NCBI GenBank assembly: GCA_050290245.1
Contig: JBNKHH010000070.1
Span: 1 to 64,000 of the forward strand
From: JBNKHH01 sp050290245
GTDB taxonomy: Bacteria > Pseudomonadota > Alphaproteobacteria > Rhodobacterales > Rhodobacteraceae
Direction of reading: 5' to 3'
DNA length: 64,000 nucleotides
The position numbers were made by a program, and so were the translations under genes. The notes under the pieces are model-generated. The model ran no database searches, had not been told where the DNA came from, and saw only the letters and a list, made by a program, of their open reading frames with translations. Of the stretch, positions 15,952 through 24,546 are shown piece after piece (the first letter of the stretch is position 1; each line of letters opens with the position of its first letter).

Positions 15952-18015
15952 TCACGCGGCAAAGCCCGTCAGGCTTTCCATCGTCTGTTTAAGCTGGGCC
16001 CGCTTCGAAGCCGCGCTGTTCTCGTCCAGAAGCGTGCCAACGCCTTCTGGTTCGCTGTCGGCTTCGCTGGCGATGCGGCTCAGGATGCTGCGTTGTTCCG
16101 CAAGGAAGTCGCGCAAGGTCTGCATCGAGGCATCTCGGATCGATTCCGCGTGCGGACCGCGCAATGCCTCCACGATCGGATTGGTCTCGGCTTTGATGAT
16201 CTCCGCGAACTCAGTCGCAAAGTTCCGATATCCGCGGCGCTTGTGCCACCAACGGCTCCACCACGTGCCCTTTAGATCCAGCGCAATCGTCTGCCCCAGA
16301 AGAACCGGCGAAGGGATGCGCGGCGCGCTTGGTGCTTCGATCCCGAAACCTTCGTCCGAGACTTCGAACAACCGGTGATACAGAGCCGCATAATCCTCGG
16401 CCGTCTTGACCAGAACTTTCTTGGTCCCGCTTTGGGCGTTGCGCCCGAAGACCTGGTAAGCGGTACGCATCAGGATGCGCAGGCCTGTGGGGTCGTACTC
16501 CCACAATTCGTCTTCGCCATGGGTATCGAGATGTTGCAGCAACGATCCGGTCGCGCGCTCAAGGAAGCTGCGGTGCGACCGTTCCAGCCGCTTGTGGAAA
16601 TCGGCGATGGCGTCGTCGAATGCCTCTTTCATCGACGTGATGGCGTCGTTTTCGATCTTGTCCAACGCACCGTTCAGCTGGCTCAGGTCCAGCGGAGGCA
16701 AATTCCGGTCGGTGTCACGACGCGACACCACCTGTTGGGCGGCGTTCAAGCCGTTGGCCAGGTTCATGGCCGACTTGGCCACCTTGTCCAATAGCTCCTG
16801 CCCCATGCCCTCGGATATCCGCTGGCTGAGCGCCGCATAGACCGTCGGAAGGCCCGACAGACGCCACAACAGTTCTTCTTCCGAATAGGACGCTTCGGGC
16901 AAAAGGCTCTCGCTGTTGGCCCACGCGATCAAACCATCGCGAGTCCTGTCATCAAGGACATCGGTCCGCCCCATCAGGGCTGCGTTCCCGCAAAAGGCCG
17001 AGGTAAAGATGATCTGCGCATCCTTTGGCCCGTCATGATCGGTCAATGTCTGGCGGATGCTGTCGCGGATCTCGGGGATTTGCGCCGTAGGATCGCTCAG
17101 TTCGTCGATCCGGTTCACGACGATGATAACCTCGCGTGATTTGACGTTGGCGATCATGCGGATCAGCGCAAGGTCCACCGACGACAGCGCCTGGTGAGCA
17201 GCCAGAACCACAACGCACAACCGGCTTTCGCGGATGGCGCGGATGGTGATCTGCTCGCGGATCATGAAGGTATCATTCACGCCCGGCGTGTCGCGGATAC
17301 ACAGGGGCATCGGCATTTCGGGGCGATGAACGTAAAGCTCGGCCGCCTTGGTGATGTCGGCGAACCGGCCTTGCGACTGACTGGTCTCCGTGTCGTCTTC
17401 GAAATCGTCGCCCAGGCAGACATAGCGCTCGATCAGGTCGGCATCGATGTAATTATAGTCGTGCTGCTGTCCGAGCAGCAGCTCGAACTTGTCGCCCAGA
17501 CGCTCACGCGATTTCTCGCGCATTTCGACGACCTGGGCACGCACCTTTTCCAGTTCTTCTTCGGCACCGGCGCGGCTGGCCAGTTCGCCGATCCGTCCGC
17601 CACGGTCCAGAAGACGGCCCCATTCCTCCATGTCGAAGAAACGGAAGCTCGCCCGGTTGTCCTCGGGTGCGGTGTTGGGATTCAGGTGCAACGAAGTGAC
17701 AACCGAGGTCCAGGGGTTCACGTCGGCGGGCAAAAGGTCGGGCTGGCCGACCATGGCGTTGACAAGCGACGTCTTGCCCGCCTTGACCTGGCCAATCATC
17801 GTGATGGAAGGTTCGGCGTGCTTCAGCTGATGGTGCAGTTTGCGTGCGGCGCGGTTGGTCTGCTTGTCACCGATCTTTCCCAGCTTGACTAGGGTCTGGC
17901 GTAGGTCTTTTGACTTTGCCAAGAACGGGCCCAGCCCCTCAAACCCGAGATTGAGAAGTTCCGCGTTGGCGGCTTTGGGAACCCCTGCCGCTTCGATATT
18001 CGCGTCCAAATTCAT
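15952..18015 (-). CDS. Bacterial dynamin-like GTPase (687 aa)
   Basis: The largest GTPase of the cluster, with the layout of bacterial dynamin-like proteins that bind and remodel membranes: N-terminal helices (1-65), GTPase domain with G1 GQVKAGKT at 75-82, G3 DTPG at 242-245 and G4 NRID at 301-304, then about 380 residues of mostly helical stalk. A Trp-rich basic patch (WWSRWWHKRR, about 585-594) in the stalk could be the membrane-contact tip. There is no classical transmembrane helix. It is 25 bases upstream of the 333-aa GTPase. A 148-base gap separates it from the 433-aa GTPase gene, so a second promoter is possible. Confidence 0.87.
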   Translation of the reverse strand: MNLDANIEAAGVPKAANAELLNLGFEGLGPFLAKSKDLRQTLVKLGKIGDKQTNRAARKLHHQLKHAEPSITMIGQVKAGKTSLVNAMVGQPDLLPADVNPWTSVVTSLHLNPNTAPEDNRASFRFFDMEEWGRLLDRGGRIGELASRAGAEEELEKVRAQVVEMREKSRERLGDKFELLLGQQHDYNYIDADLIERYVCLGDDFEDDTETSQSQGRFADITKAAELYVHRPEMPMPLCIRDTPGVNDTFMIREQITIRAIRESRLCVVVLAAHQALSSVDLALIRMIANVKSREVIIVVNRIDELSDPTAQIPEIRDSIRQTLTDHDGPKDAQIIFTSAFCGNAALMGRTDVLDDRTRDGLIAWANSESLLPEASYSEEELLWRLSGLPTVYAALSQRISEGMGQELLDKVAKSAMNLANGLNAAQQVVSRRDTDRNLPPLDLSQLNGALDKIENDAITSMKEAFDDAIADFHKRLERSHRSFLERATGSLLQHLDTHGEDELWEYDPTGLRILMRTAYQVFGRNAQSGTKKVLVKTAEDYAALYHRLFEVSDEGFGIEAPSAPRIPSPVLLGQTIALDLKGTWWSRWWHKRRGYRNFATEFAEIIKAETNPIVEALRGPHAESIRDASMQTLRDFLAEQRSILSRIASEADSEPEGVGTLLDENSAASKRAQLKQTMESLTGFAA

Positions 18016-18163
18016 CGTCGTCCTGCCAAACGCTTACCTGTCAATTCACGGACGGCACGCACGCAAGTGTCCCGTCCCATGATACCAAATCCGGTTAACG
18101 TGGCGTTTTTGTGGCGCATTTCCGGTCAATCAGAGTTGATTGGACCTTTTGTTGCGTCCTTCG

Positions 18164-19465
18164 TCACGCAGCCAGTTGCATTTCAATATCCCGGCGCAGT
18201 TGCAGCAAGAGCGTCACCGCATCCGCCGCCGGCGCATCGCCATCTTCGACCTGCATCAGGACCATCATGTCCGATGCCTCGGCCAATTCGTCGATATAGG
18301 CGTCCGCCGCATCGCAGCCCGTCTCATCCTGGCTGAACATGTCGACAAGGTATTCAACGGCGTCGACACATTGATCCACGAGGCCCTTGGAGTTTCCTTC
18401 GCTCAGGTTCTCGGTGGCTTCCGCCAGGCTGTCGCCGCGGCGCTTCAAAAAGCGCGCAGCATTGGTAAACAACTCGACGTTCTGAACCTTGGGCGTATTC
18501 GGAACGGGTGCGGCAGCCGCAGCGGGCTTGGCTTCGACAGGAGCCTCAACCGGCTCGGGCACGACCGAAAGCGGCCGCGCGGAAACGGGCCGCTCGGAAG
18601 CCGGAGCTGGCTTTGGCGCCTCGGTCGGAGCGGAAACGGGAACGTTTCGCACCTGGTAGCGGGCCAGAAACATATGGGCCGAGTCGAAATCCGCACGACG
18701 CCCCCGTTCGGCGTGGCGCAACACCTCCGACGTCATCGCGCCGCCGCCGGACGCATGGAACAAGGCTTCGTCCACGCCGCCCGCGCCATAGGCACGGATA
18801 GCCTGGAGCGTCGCAACGGCAAAAAGCGAATGAAATTCTTCGGCGACGATCGATTCAAGATCGGCGACCCGTTTGGACAACAGCTTTTCTGCCGACAGGA
18901 TGTCGGCTTTGGTCAAGACCAGAAAGGCATGGTCTTTCAGGCTGTCGGGAACGCGCCGCCAGATCGTCTGTTCGTCTATGCCGAAGGCCTGCGAGCACCA
19001 CAGCGCGATGTCGGTACGCCGCACAGCCCAGTCGATAGCGGATTTGATCTCGTCATCACTATCTTCGGCCACAACCTCTAACAGATTGATTCTCTTAAGG
19101 ATATCAACAGGGAGTTCCAACCGGAGAAAGGCCGCATTGCTGCCGGAGATGCTGGAAAGGTCGATGCCGTCAACGCGTTTGACGCCGCCGTCAACGCTGG
19201 TGACGGTCATCGCCTCGGCGTCACCCCAAACCAATTCGGTTGTCGGCAGCTTTGCATCCTTGGGCAAGAGACGGCGGCCCAGCACCATGTTGACCAGTTC
19301 TGATTTGCCCGCGCCCGGCAGGCCCAGCACCGAGACCCTCACGGGCTGAGACAGCCGATTCAGCAGGTGTTTTGCATAATCGCGCGCCGCCTTGGGAAGC
19401 AAGTCGGCGTCGAGCGCTCCCCGCAGGCGATCAACAACTGTGTCGTCCCCAACGTTGTCCTTCAT
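18164..19465 (-). CDS. GTPase-like protein with degenerate G3 motif (433 aa)
   Basis: The N-terminal P-loop domain has G1 GLPGAGKS at 48-55 and G4 TKAD at 185-188, but the place where G3 (DxxG) should be reads LLEVVAEDS (128-136), so GTP hydrolysis may be impaired. The stretch WCSQAFGIDEQTIWRRVP matches the pattern of the 333-aa GTPase (WCSHATQAWRQSEAAVWSTMP, given here only as a pattern of W-C-S...W...P), so the two are paralogues. A Pro/Ala linker (about 270-330) leads to a helical C-terminal domain (340-433). The ATG at 19465 overlaps the phosphatase stop (ATGA); an in-frame extension upstream lies inside the phosphatase gene. Confidence 0.8.
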   Translation of the reverse strand: MKDNVGDDTVVDRLRGALDADLLPKAARDYAKHLLNRLSQPVRVSVLGLPGAGKSELVNMVLGRRLLPKDAKLPTTELVWGDAEAMTVTSVDGGVKRVDGIDLSSISGSNAAFLRLELPVDILKRINLLEVVAEDSDDEIKSAIDWAVRRTDIALWCSQAFGIDEQTIWRRVPDSLKDHAFLVLTKADILSAEKLLSKRVADLESIVAEEFHSLFAVATLQAIRAYGAGGVDEALFHASGGGAMTSEVLRHAERGRRADFDSAHMFLARYQVRNVPVSAPTEAPKPAPASERPVSARPLSVVPEPVEAPVEAKPAAAAAPVPNTPKVQNVELFTNAARFLKRRGDSLAEATENLSEGNSKGLVDQCVDAVEYLVDMFSQDETGCDAADAYIDELAEASDMMVLMQVEDGDAPAADAVTLLLQLRRDIEMQLAA

Positions 19466-20475
19466 GCCCCACCATCGGTCGCGAGCCAGCGGCGTCTCAG
19501 GAAGATCGGAGCCGATTCCTTGCCTTTTGCATTGGCCGCGCCGTTTTGAACCGCGGCGGCTGCCTGCTCGGGCGCAGCCTCTTCGGGCACCTGCTCTGGC
19601 TTGATCGGCCGGGTGCGGACCCGCAACGGTCGGTCGTCGCGGCGTTCGAACTCTGGCGCAAAGATATTGTCGTCGGCCTCGGCGCCCTGCAAGTCGACCT
19701 TGATGACCGAGAAACAAACGTTGTCCTGTTCCGGGTCGCCCAATTCGCGCAGTTCGTCCAGCAACCGCTCGGCAATAGTCGCGCTGCCCTTGTCGGCGTT
19801 CTCCTTGACGATCTGGGTGATTTCCGAGTTCGACAAGAACTGCAAACCGTCGCTCGCCACGATCAGTATGTCGCCATGCTTGAGGCGGAACGGGCGATCG
19901 GGGCAGTCGATCCTCTCGATGGTCTCACCGATCAGAACCGAGGTCAGCGCATTGCGGTCCGGGTGATTGCGACCCACGTCTTCGCTCATCATCCCCGACC
20001 GCACCATGTAGTCGATGTGCGGGCCAAGCGAGTGATCTTCGTTCAACTGGCGCAAGCGTCCGTTGCGCAGGAGATACAAAGGAGAATCACCGATAGAAAT
20101 CCAGAACAGGCTGTCGCGGATGAACACCGGAGCCACCAGCGTTGCGCCCATTCCCGCCGTGTGGGGGTTGTTGGACGCATGGGCCGCCATGCAGTCGTTT
20201 GCCGATACAGCCGCGCTTTTTAGCACCGCGCCCACGTTGGTTTCGAAGCCTTCGAAGTCCGACGACTGGAACTTCAACTCGCTGAAAACCTCGGTCACCA
20301 CGATCTTCGACGCCACGTCCCCGGCGGCGTGCCCACCCATGCCGTCCGACAGGACCGCATAGCCGAACTCGGCGCCCAACGGGAAATCCGTCGCGATCGC
20401 GTCTTCCTGGTAATCGCGACACCCGCGATTCAGAACCGACGCTACATCGTACCTTATGTCAGGTGCGTCACGCAT
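19462..20475 (-). CDS. PP2C-family Ser/Thr protein phosphatase
   Basis: A 337-aa metal-dependent phosphatase of the PppA/Stp1 type. Metal-binding motifs are visible: RDYQEDA near 20-26, DGMGGHAAGD near 44-53, the GDSPLYLLR strand, SDGLQFLS, and the terminal DN in EQDNVCFSV. The catalytic domain ends near residue 245 and is followed by an Ala/Pro/Glu-rich tail. It would reverse phosphorylation by the kinase two genes upstream. The ATG at 20475 overlaps the FHA gene stop by 8 bases; an ATG 45 bases earlier is also in frame. Confidence 0.92.
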   Translation of the reverse strand: MRDAPDIRYDVASVLNRGCRDYQEDAIATDFPLGAEFGYAVLSDGMGGHAAGDVASKIVVTEVFSELKFQSSDFEGFETNVGAVLKSAAVSANDCMAAHASNNPHTAGMGATLVAPVFIRDSLFWISIGDSPLYLLRNGRLRQLNEDHSLGPHIDYMVRSGMMSEDVGRNHPDRNALTSVLIGETIERIDCPDRPFRLKHGDILIVASDGLQFLSNSEITQIVKENADKGSATIAERLLDELRELGDPEQDNVCFSVIKVDLQGAEADDNIFAPEFERRDDRPLRVRTRPIKPEQVPEEAAPEQAAAAVQNGAANAKGKESAPIFLRRRWLATDGGA

Positions 20476-22282
20476 CCGCCACGTCGTCTCCTTGCGAAGC
20501 CCAGGTAAAGCTTTCACCACACATGGCGACGAACTTCAGGGTCGTTTCGCCGATACGGATCTCATCCCCATTCGACATTTCTTCGGTCGACAGAACGGGC
20601 ATCCCATTCAACCGCACCAGGTTCGATTTGCCGCCATGGCCAAGATAGAACTTGCCCTGTTCGTCGTCGTAGGCGACGGCGGCATGATTGTTGCGGCTGA
20701 TCGACGTGTCACCAAAGTCCAGGCGCACGGCTTGTTCCTCGCCACGCCCGATCTGGCTGACGCCACTGTGCAGCGTGAAACAGGCACCCCGTCCCGGACC
20801 CGAGATCACAACGATCCAACCGGCCGGGAACTTGGATGGCTGACCAGCCTCTCCCGGTACGGCATTCTCCGCAGCTGTCGTCTTTTCCGCCGTGGCCTGG
20901 AACACATCGCCAGGGCCCTGGTCCTCGGCCTGGAAGCCGAGAAGACGGGTCTTCACACGGCCACCTGCGTTGCGTCCGGCACGACCGGCGACTGCTGTAG
21001 AAACCTCGACGAAATTCTCCGGTGGCGCTTCGGCACTGGCCTTTTGAATATCTGCGGCGACCTCGTCTGCCATCTCCCAGATTTTCTTGCGAACTTCCGC
21101 TTCCGCCGGCTGAGGGTCGACATCTTCGTCGGGAGCATTGGCAAAGGCGACGGCTTCGGACACGACCCGGCTGGGGCGCGGCGCAAATTCGTCGTCTTCG
21201 TCGTCAAAATCCTCGTCTTCGAACTCATCGTCGCCAAAATCGCCGAAAGCATTGCTCTGATCGCCATCGTCCTGCGCCACGGCTCCGCCCGCGAAACGGC
21301 TGGACGGGAAGGCCGAAGTCTCGGGCGCGGTGCCACCGAAAGCGGTATCGTCTGCGAAATCCTCTTCGCTCAGATCGGCAGGCGCGCGCGCCAGGCGCTC
21401 TGCCTCTGCAGCAGCCAGCTCATCCTCGATGGTCTTGGCCGACAGGTCGTCCGCGCCATCCTCGGCGGCGGCAAACAAAGCCGCATCCTCGTCCCCCGCA
21501 CCCTGATCCCAAATGGGCGAACGGGTGTTCGGGCGGCTGACCTGCCGACTGATCGGACGGCTGGTCGAATGGGGGCGCACAACCTTGGCAAGGTCGTCGC
21601 GATAGGGGCTTTGTTCTTCGTCGTCGGCCGAGTCATCCTGACCGGCAACGTGGCTGAGAACACGGTCCGCCTTGGTCGCGGCGGCAGCGGCTTTCAGATG
21701 CGCCATGGCGGAACGGCGGCGGCTGGTCTCGCGATCCGTCATAACGGTCTCGGTCTTTTCCAGGATCCTGTCTTCGGCTTCGCCGCCAAACTTGCCCAGT
21801 TGATCGCGGGCCAGAGCCTTGCGGCCAAACTCGTCGTCTTCAGACCAGTTGGGCGCCTCAGGCGTCATTGATTGCGGACGCGTCTGTGGGCGCGTCACCG
21901 GGCGCTCCGAGCGTACACGATCGGCGGCGACCATGGCGTCACGAATTTCGCTGACCAGGTGCTGCTTGTCCGACGTACGGCGGCGCGCTTCCATGTCGAT
22001 ATCGTCGTCGTCATCGTCCCAGTCGTCATCATCCCAGTCATCGTCGTCCCAATCGCTTTCTTCCCAGCCGGTGCCCGCAACCTCGGGTTCCTCGGCCTTT
22101 TGCTGAATCGGATGCGACGGGTCGGCGAATACCGGATCGCTCGCCGTGACCTGACTGGAGTTGATCCGGCCGCTGTCATCGGCACGAAGCGCCAGAGAAG
22201 CATCCTTCTCTTCGGGGTCGACGGCGCCAAGACCTTCTGTCGGCTCGATCTTCTTCGACAACATTTTTGAAAAGATTTTCAT
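20468..22282 (-). CDS. FHA-domain protein with long acidic disordered N-terminus
   Basis: A 604-aa protein. Residues 1-480 are low complexity and strongly acidic, including a near-perfect WDDDD repeat at about 75-96 and Glu/Asp-rich segments near 350-370. The C-terminal FHA domain (about 490-590) shows the phosphothreonine-binding signature: GRG, then SISRNNHAAV and the following N in VRLNGMPV. FHA domains read phospho-Thr, so this is the likely docking protein between the kinase and its targets. It follows the kinase by 11 bases and overlaps the phosphatase by 8. Confidence 0.9.
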   Translation of the reverse strand: MKIFSKMLSKKIEPTEGLGAVDPEEKDASLALRADDSGRINSSQVTASDPVFADPSHPIQQKAEEPEVAGTGWEESDWDDDDWDDDDWDDDDDDIDMEARRRTSDKQHLVSEIRDAMVAADRVRSERPVTRPQTRPQSMTPEAPNWSEDDEFGRKALARDQLGKFGGEAEDRILEKTETVMTDRETSRRRSAMAHLKAAAAATKADRVLSHVAGQDDSADDEEQSPYRDDLAKVVRPHSTSRPISRQVSRPNTRSPIWDQGAGDEDAALFAAAEDGADDLSAKTIEDELAAAEAERLARAPADLSEEDFADDTAFGGTAPETSAFPSSRFAGGAVAQDDGDQSNAFGDFGDDEFEDEDFDDEDDEFAPRPSRVVSEAVAFANAPDEDVDPQPAEAEVRKKIWEMADEVAADIQKASAEAPPENFVEVSTAVAGRAGRNAGGRVKTRLLGFQAEDQGPGDVFQATAEKTTAAENAVPGEAGQPSKFPAGWIVVISGPGRGACFTLHSGVSQIGRGEEQAVRLDFGDTSISRNNHAAVAYDDEQGKFYLGHGGKSNLVRLNGMPVLSTEEMSNGDEIRIGETTLKFVAMCGESFTWASQGDDVADA

Positions 22283-22293
22283 CCTACTGCCTC

Positions 22294-23628
22294 TCAGAGA
22301 TAATCGGACCGGCTGCCACTGCGGAAGGTTCCGCGCAGAAGACCAAAGGGAAGAACACGGCTGAGGATCGACCTCTTCTTGCGCCGGGTTCCGTTGATTT
22401 CGTCATGGGCCTGGCGCGCCGTCCGCTGTGCGGACAGCTCCTGCGCGCGGGCCTGTTCGTCCATAAAGGTCTGGTCGTCCAGCATCGCCAGCTCGTCCAG
22501 CGTCTTCTTGCGCTGGCGGGCCTGTTCCTGGGCCAGTTTCTGCAAACGCTGCGCTTCTTTGCGCTCGCTTGCCTGTTTGACCTCATGGGCCTTGATATCA
22601 GCTTCCACCTGCTTGTTCGTTTCCTGCACCAGGCGCGAGATCGACAGTTCGATCTGGCGGTCCAGCTCGGCCTGTGCCAGGGCAGCAGAGCGGCGGCGCT
22701 CGGTGTCGACAAGCTCCATCCATTCGCGAGCCGACTGGATACGGTCCGGTGGGAAGACGCTCAGCGCCTTGTCGATAGCGTGCAGGAAGGCATCTTCGAA
22801 CTGCGGGAAATTCCCGCTGACAGGACGATAGGGGTCAGGCCGGTCGGCGGCGATAGCGCTGACGCGAGCCTGGCTGTCGGGCGGAGCTTCGCCCGTCAGC
22901 ACATGGTAGAACGTTGCGCCCAGCGAATAAAGATCGGACGAGGCGTCCTGTGTCGAACCTGCGATATAGAATTCGTGCGGCGAATACCCGTCCTTGACCA
23001 CGTGGAGGGCCGACAGCGCGCGCGATGCCCGCGTCGCCTCTTCCTTGGCTGCACCAAAGTCGATCAGGACCGGGTTGCCCTTGCCATCGATCAGGATGTT
23101 GTCCGGGCTGATATCGCGGTGCAGAACATCATTGGTATGAATATAGTGCACCGCTTCGAGGCACTTCAGAAGGATGTCCTTCACGTCCCGCGGATGCAGC
23201 TGCATCTTCGGGTCTTCGATCGTGTCGAGCAGATCACGACCGCGGACAAAATCCAGCGCCATATATGCAGTCAGATTGTCTTCGAAAACCTGGTGGATGC
23301 CGACGATATTGTCATGTTGCAGTTTCGACAGGCGCCGCGCTTCGGCACCAAAGTGTTTCACGACTGCGTCGAATTCCGCCTGATGCTGGCGCGAGCGTGC
23401 CATGACGTTGCCGTTGTTGCGGCAGCACATCGAAGACGGGAAGCATTCCTTGATGACAACGATACGGTCCAGGCTGTCGCGGGCAAGATAGGTCATGCCG
23501 AACCCGCCCGCGTTCAGAAACTTTTCAATACGGAACTGTCCGTGCAGAAGCTCCGTTCCCGGCTTCAGCGCATCGGCAAAGGACTCTGAATGTCCCCCAG
23601 TCTCCGTATGTTGTGGCCCTGCGTCCAT
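22294..23628 (-). CDS. Eukaryotic-like Ser/Thr protein kinase
   Basis: A 444-aa cytoplasmic kinase. The Gly-rich loop is NAGGFGMTYLA at 39-49, the catalytic Lys is K60 (VVIKE), the catalytic loop is HRDISPDN at 170-177, and DFG is at 190-192. This GGFGxTYLA form is common in PpkA-like kinases. After the kinase domain (ending about 295) comes a long charged coiled coil (about 300-410) and a basic tail; no transmembrane helix is seen, unlike many PknB proteins. It is the first gene of the eight-gene cluster, so its expression should set the whole unit. The 254-base divergent gap to tdk holds the promoter. Confidence 0.93.
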   Translation of the reverse strand: MDAGPQHTETGGHSESFADALKPGTELLHGQFRIEKFLNAGGFGMTYLARDSLDRIVVIKECFPSSMCCRNNGNVMARSRQHQAEFDAVVKHFGAEARRLSKLQHDNIVGIHQVFEDNLTAYMALDFVRGRDLLDTIEDPKMQLHPRDVKDILLKCLEAVHYIHTNDVLHRDISPDNILIDGKGNPVLIDFGAAKEEATRASRALSALHVVKDGYSPHEFYIAGSTQDASSDLYSLGATFYHVLTGEAPPDSQARVSAIAADRPDPYRPVSGNFPQFEDAFLHAIDKALSVFPPDRIQSAREWMELVDTERRRSAALAQAELDRQIELSISRLVQETNKQVEADIKAHEVKQASERKEAQRLQKLAQEQARQRKKTLDELAMLDDQTFMDEQARAQELSAQRTARQAHDEINGTRRKKRSILSRVLPFGLLRGTFRSGSRSDYL

Positions 23629-23882
23629 GTCTCACCCAAGTCAGTGTCACGCTCCCGAGGGGTGGCTCCGAAAATTGCTCTGAAATCAGAGGTTAACTGC
23701 CGGTTTACCGCGACCTTTTCGTCGTGACCTGAAACGATCTATCGACAGAATTGGCCGATAATGTGGCGTGACTGGGCCAATAGGTATTCAATCCTGCGGC
23801 AATTTTAGAATTGTCGATAATTGTGGACAGCGCTGGCGCAGGCCGCCTTGCCACGGCAAGCCCGCCAATATACGCCCCGGCT

Positions 23883-24488
23883 ATGGCTAAACTCTATTTT
23901 CATTACTCGACAATGAACGCGGGGAAATCGACCCTGCTATTGCAAGCGTCCTATAATTACCGCGAGCGCGGAATGCAGACCTATATCCTGACCGCAGCCT
24001 TCGACGGTCGCGCCGGAACCGGCAAGGTCGCAAGCCGCATCGGCATCGACTCCAGCGCTGATACCTTTGATTCCGACAGCGATCTTTTCGCCATGCTGGA
24101 AAAACGTATCCGCAAAGACCCCGTAGCCTGTGTCTTTATCGACGAAGCGCAGTTTTTGTCCAAGAACCAGGTCTGGCAACTGGCACGCGCAGTCGATGAC
24201 CTGGGTCTGCCGGTGATGTGCTATGGCCTGCGGGTCGACTTCCGGGGCGAGCTATTCCCGGGTTCTGCCGCTCTTTTGGCCCTGGCGGACGAGATGCGCG
24301 AAGCCCGCACCATCTGTTTCTGCGGGAAAAAGGCCACCATGGTCGTGCGCCAAGATGAAGACGGCAACGCGCTGACCGCAGGCGAACAAGTCCAGATTGG
24401 CGGCAACGAAACCTATGTCGCACTGTGTCGCAAACATTGGCGCGAAGCGGTTGGAGATCGCCAGGGAACGCCGGAAATGAAAAACTGA
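23883..24488 (+). CDS. tdk: Thymidine kinase
   Basis: A 201-aa type II thymidine kinase that phosphorylates thymidine for salvage. The P-loop MNAGKST lies near residues 12-18, the DEAQF motif near 89-93, and the lasso/thymidine region includes GLRVDFRGELFPGS. A C-terminal zinc-binding set remains partly visible (CFCGKK and a later C in ALCRKHW). An in-frame TTG 72 bases upstream would add residues not typical of the family, so I chose the ATG at 23883. Confidence 0.96.
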   Translation: MAKLYFHYSTMNAGKSTLLLQASYNYRERGMQTYILTAAFDGRAGTGKVASRIGIDSSADTFDSDSDLFAMLEKRIRKDPVACVFIDEAQFLSKNQVWQLARAVDDLGLPVMCYGLRVDFRGELFPGSAALLALADEMREARTICFCGKKATMVVRQDEDGNALTAGEQVQIGGNETYVALCRKHWREAVGDRQGTPEMKN

Positions 24489-24511
24489 TCCAGTCGACCG
24501 GATCGGCCGTA

Positions 24512-24539
24512 TTCCTCCACACACATAAAAACGGAGGAA
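24512..24539 (+). promoter_or_regulatory. Hairpin covering the ribosome-binding site of the 85-aa gene
   Basis: TTCCTCC (24512-24518) is exactly complementary to GGAGGAA (24533-24539), with a 14-base A/C-rich loop. GGAGG is the Shine-Dalgarno sequence for the ATG at 24547, nine bases on. If formed in RNA, the stem would hide the ribosome site. The regulatory effect is inferred. Confidence 0.4.
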
Positions 24540-24546
24540 CCCAAAC

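Noticed and set aside
22004..22060. Short tandem repeats resembling a CRISPR-like or VNTR array
   Set aside because: The repeats are in-frame codons for WDDDD units of the FHA protein; unit length is 15 bases and there are no spacers.
20456..23589. Long plus-strand frames of 471 and 440 codons opposite the FHA and kinase genes
   Set aside because: Both are antisense shadows; the minus strand encodes clear FHA and kinase motifs and the plus products have no recognisable features.
13609..23628. A type VI secretion locus, because of the kinase/FHA/phosphatase trio
   Set aside because: No tssB/C, ClpV, VgrG, Hcp, IcmF or other T6SS core gene is present in the window; neighbours are GTPases and wall-elongation genes.
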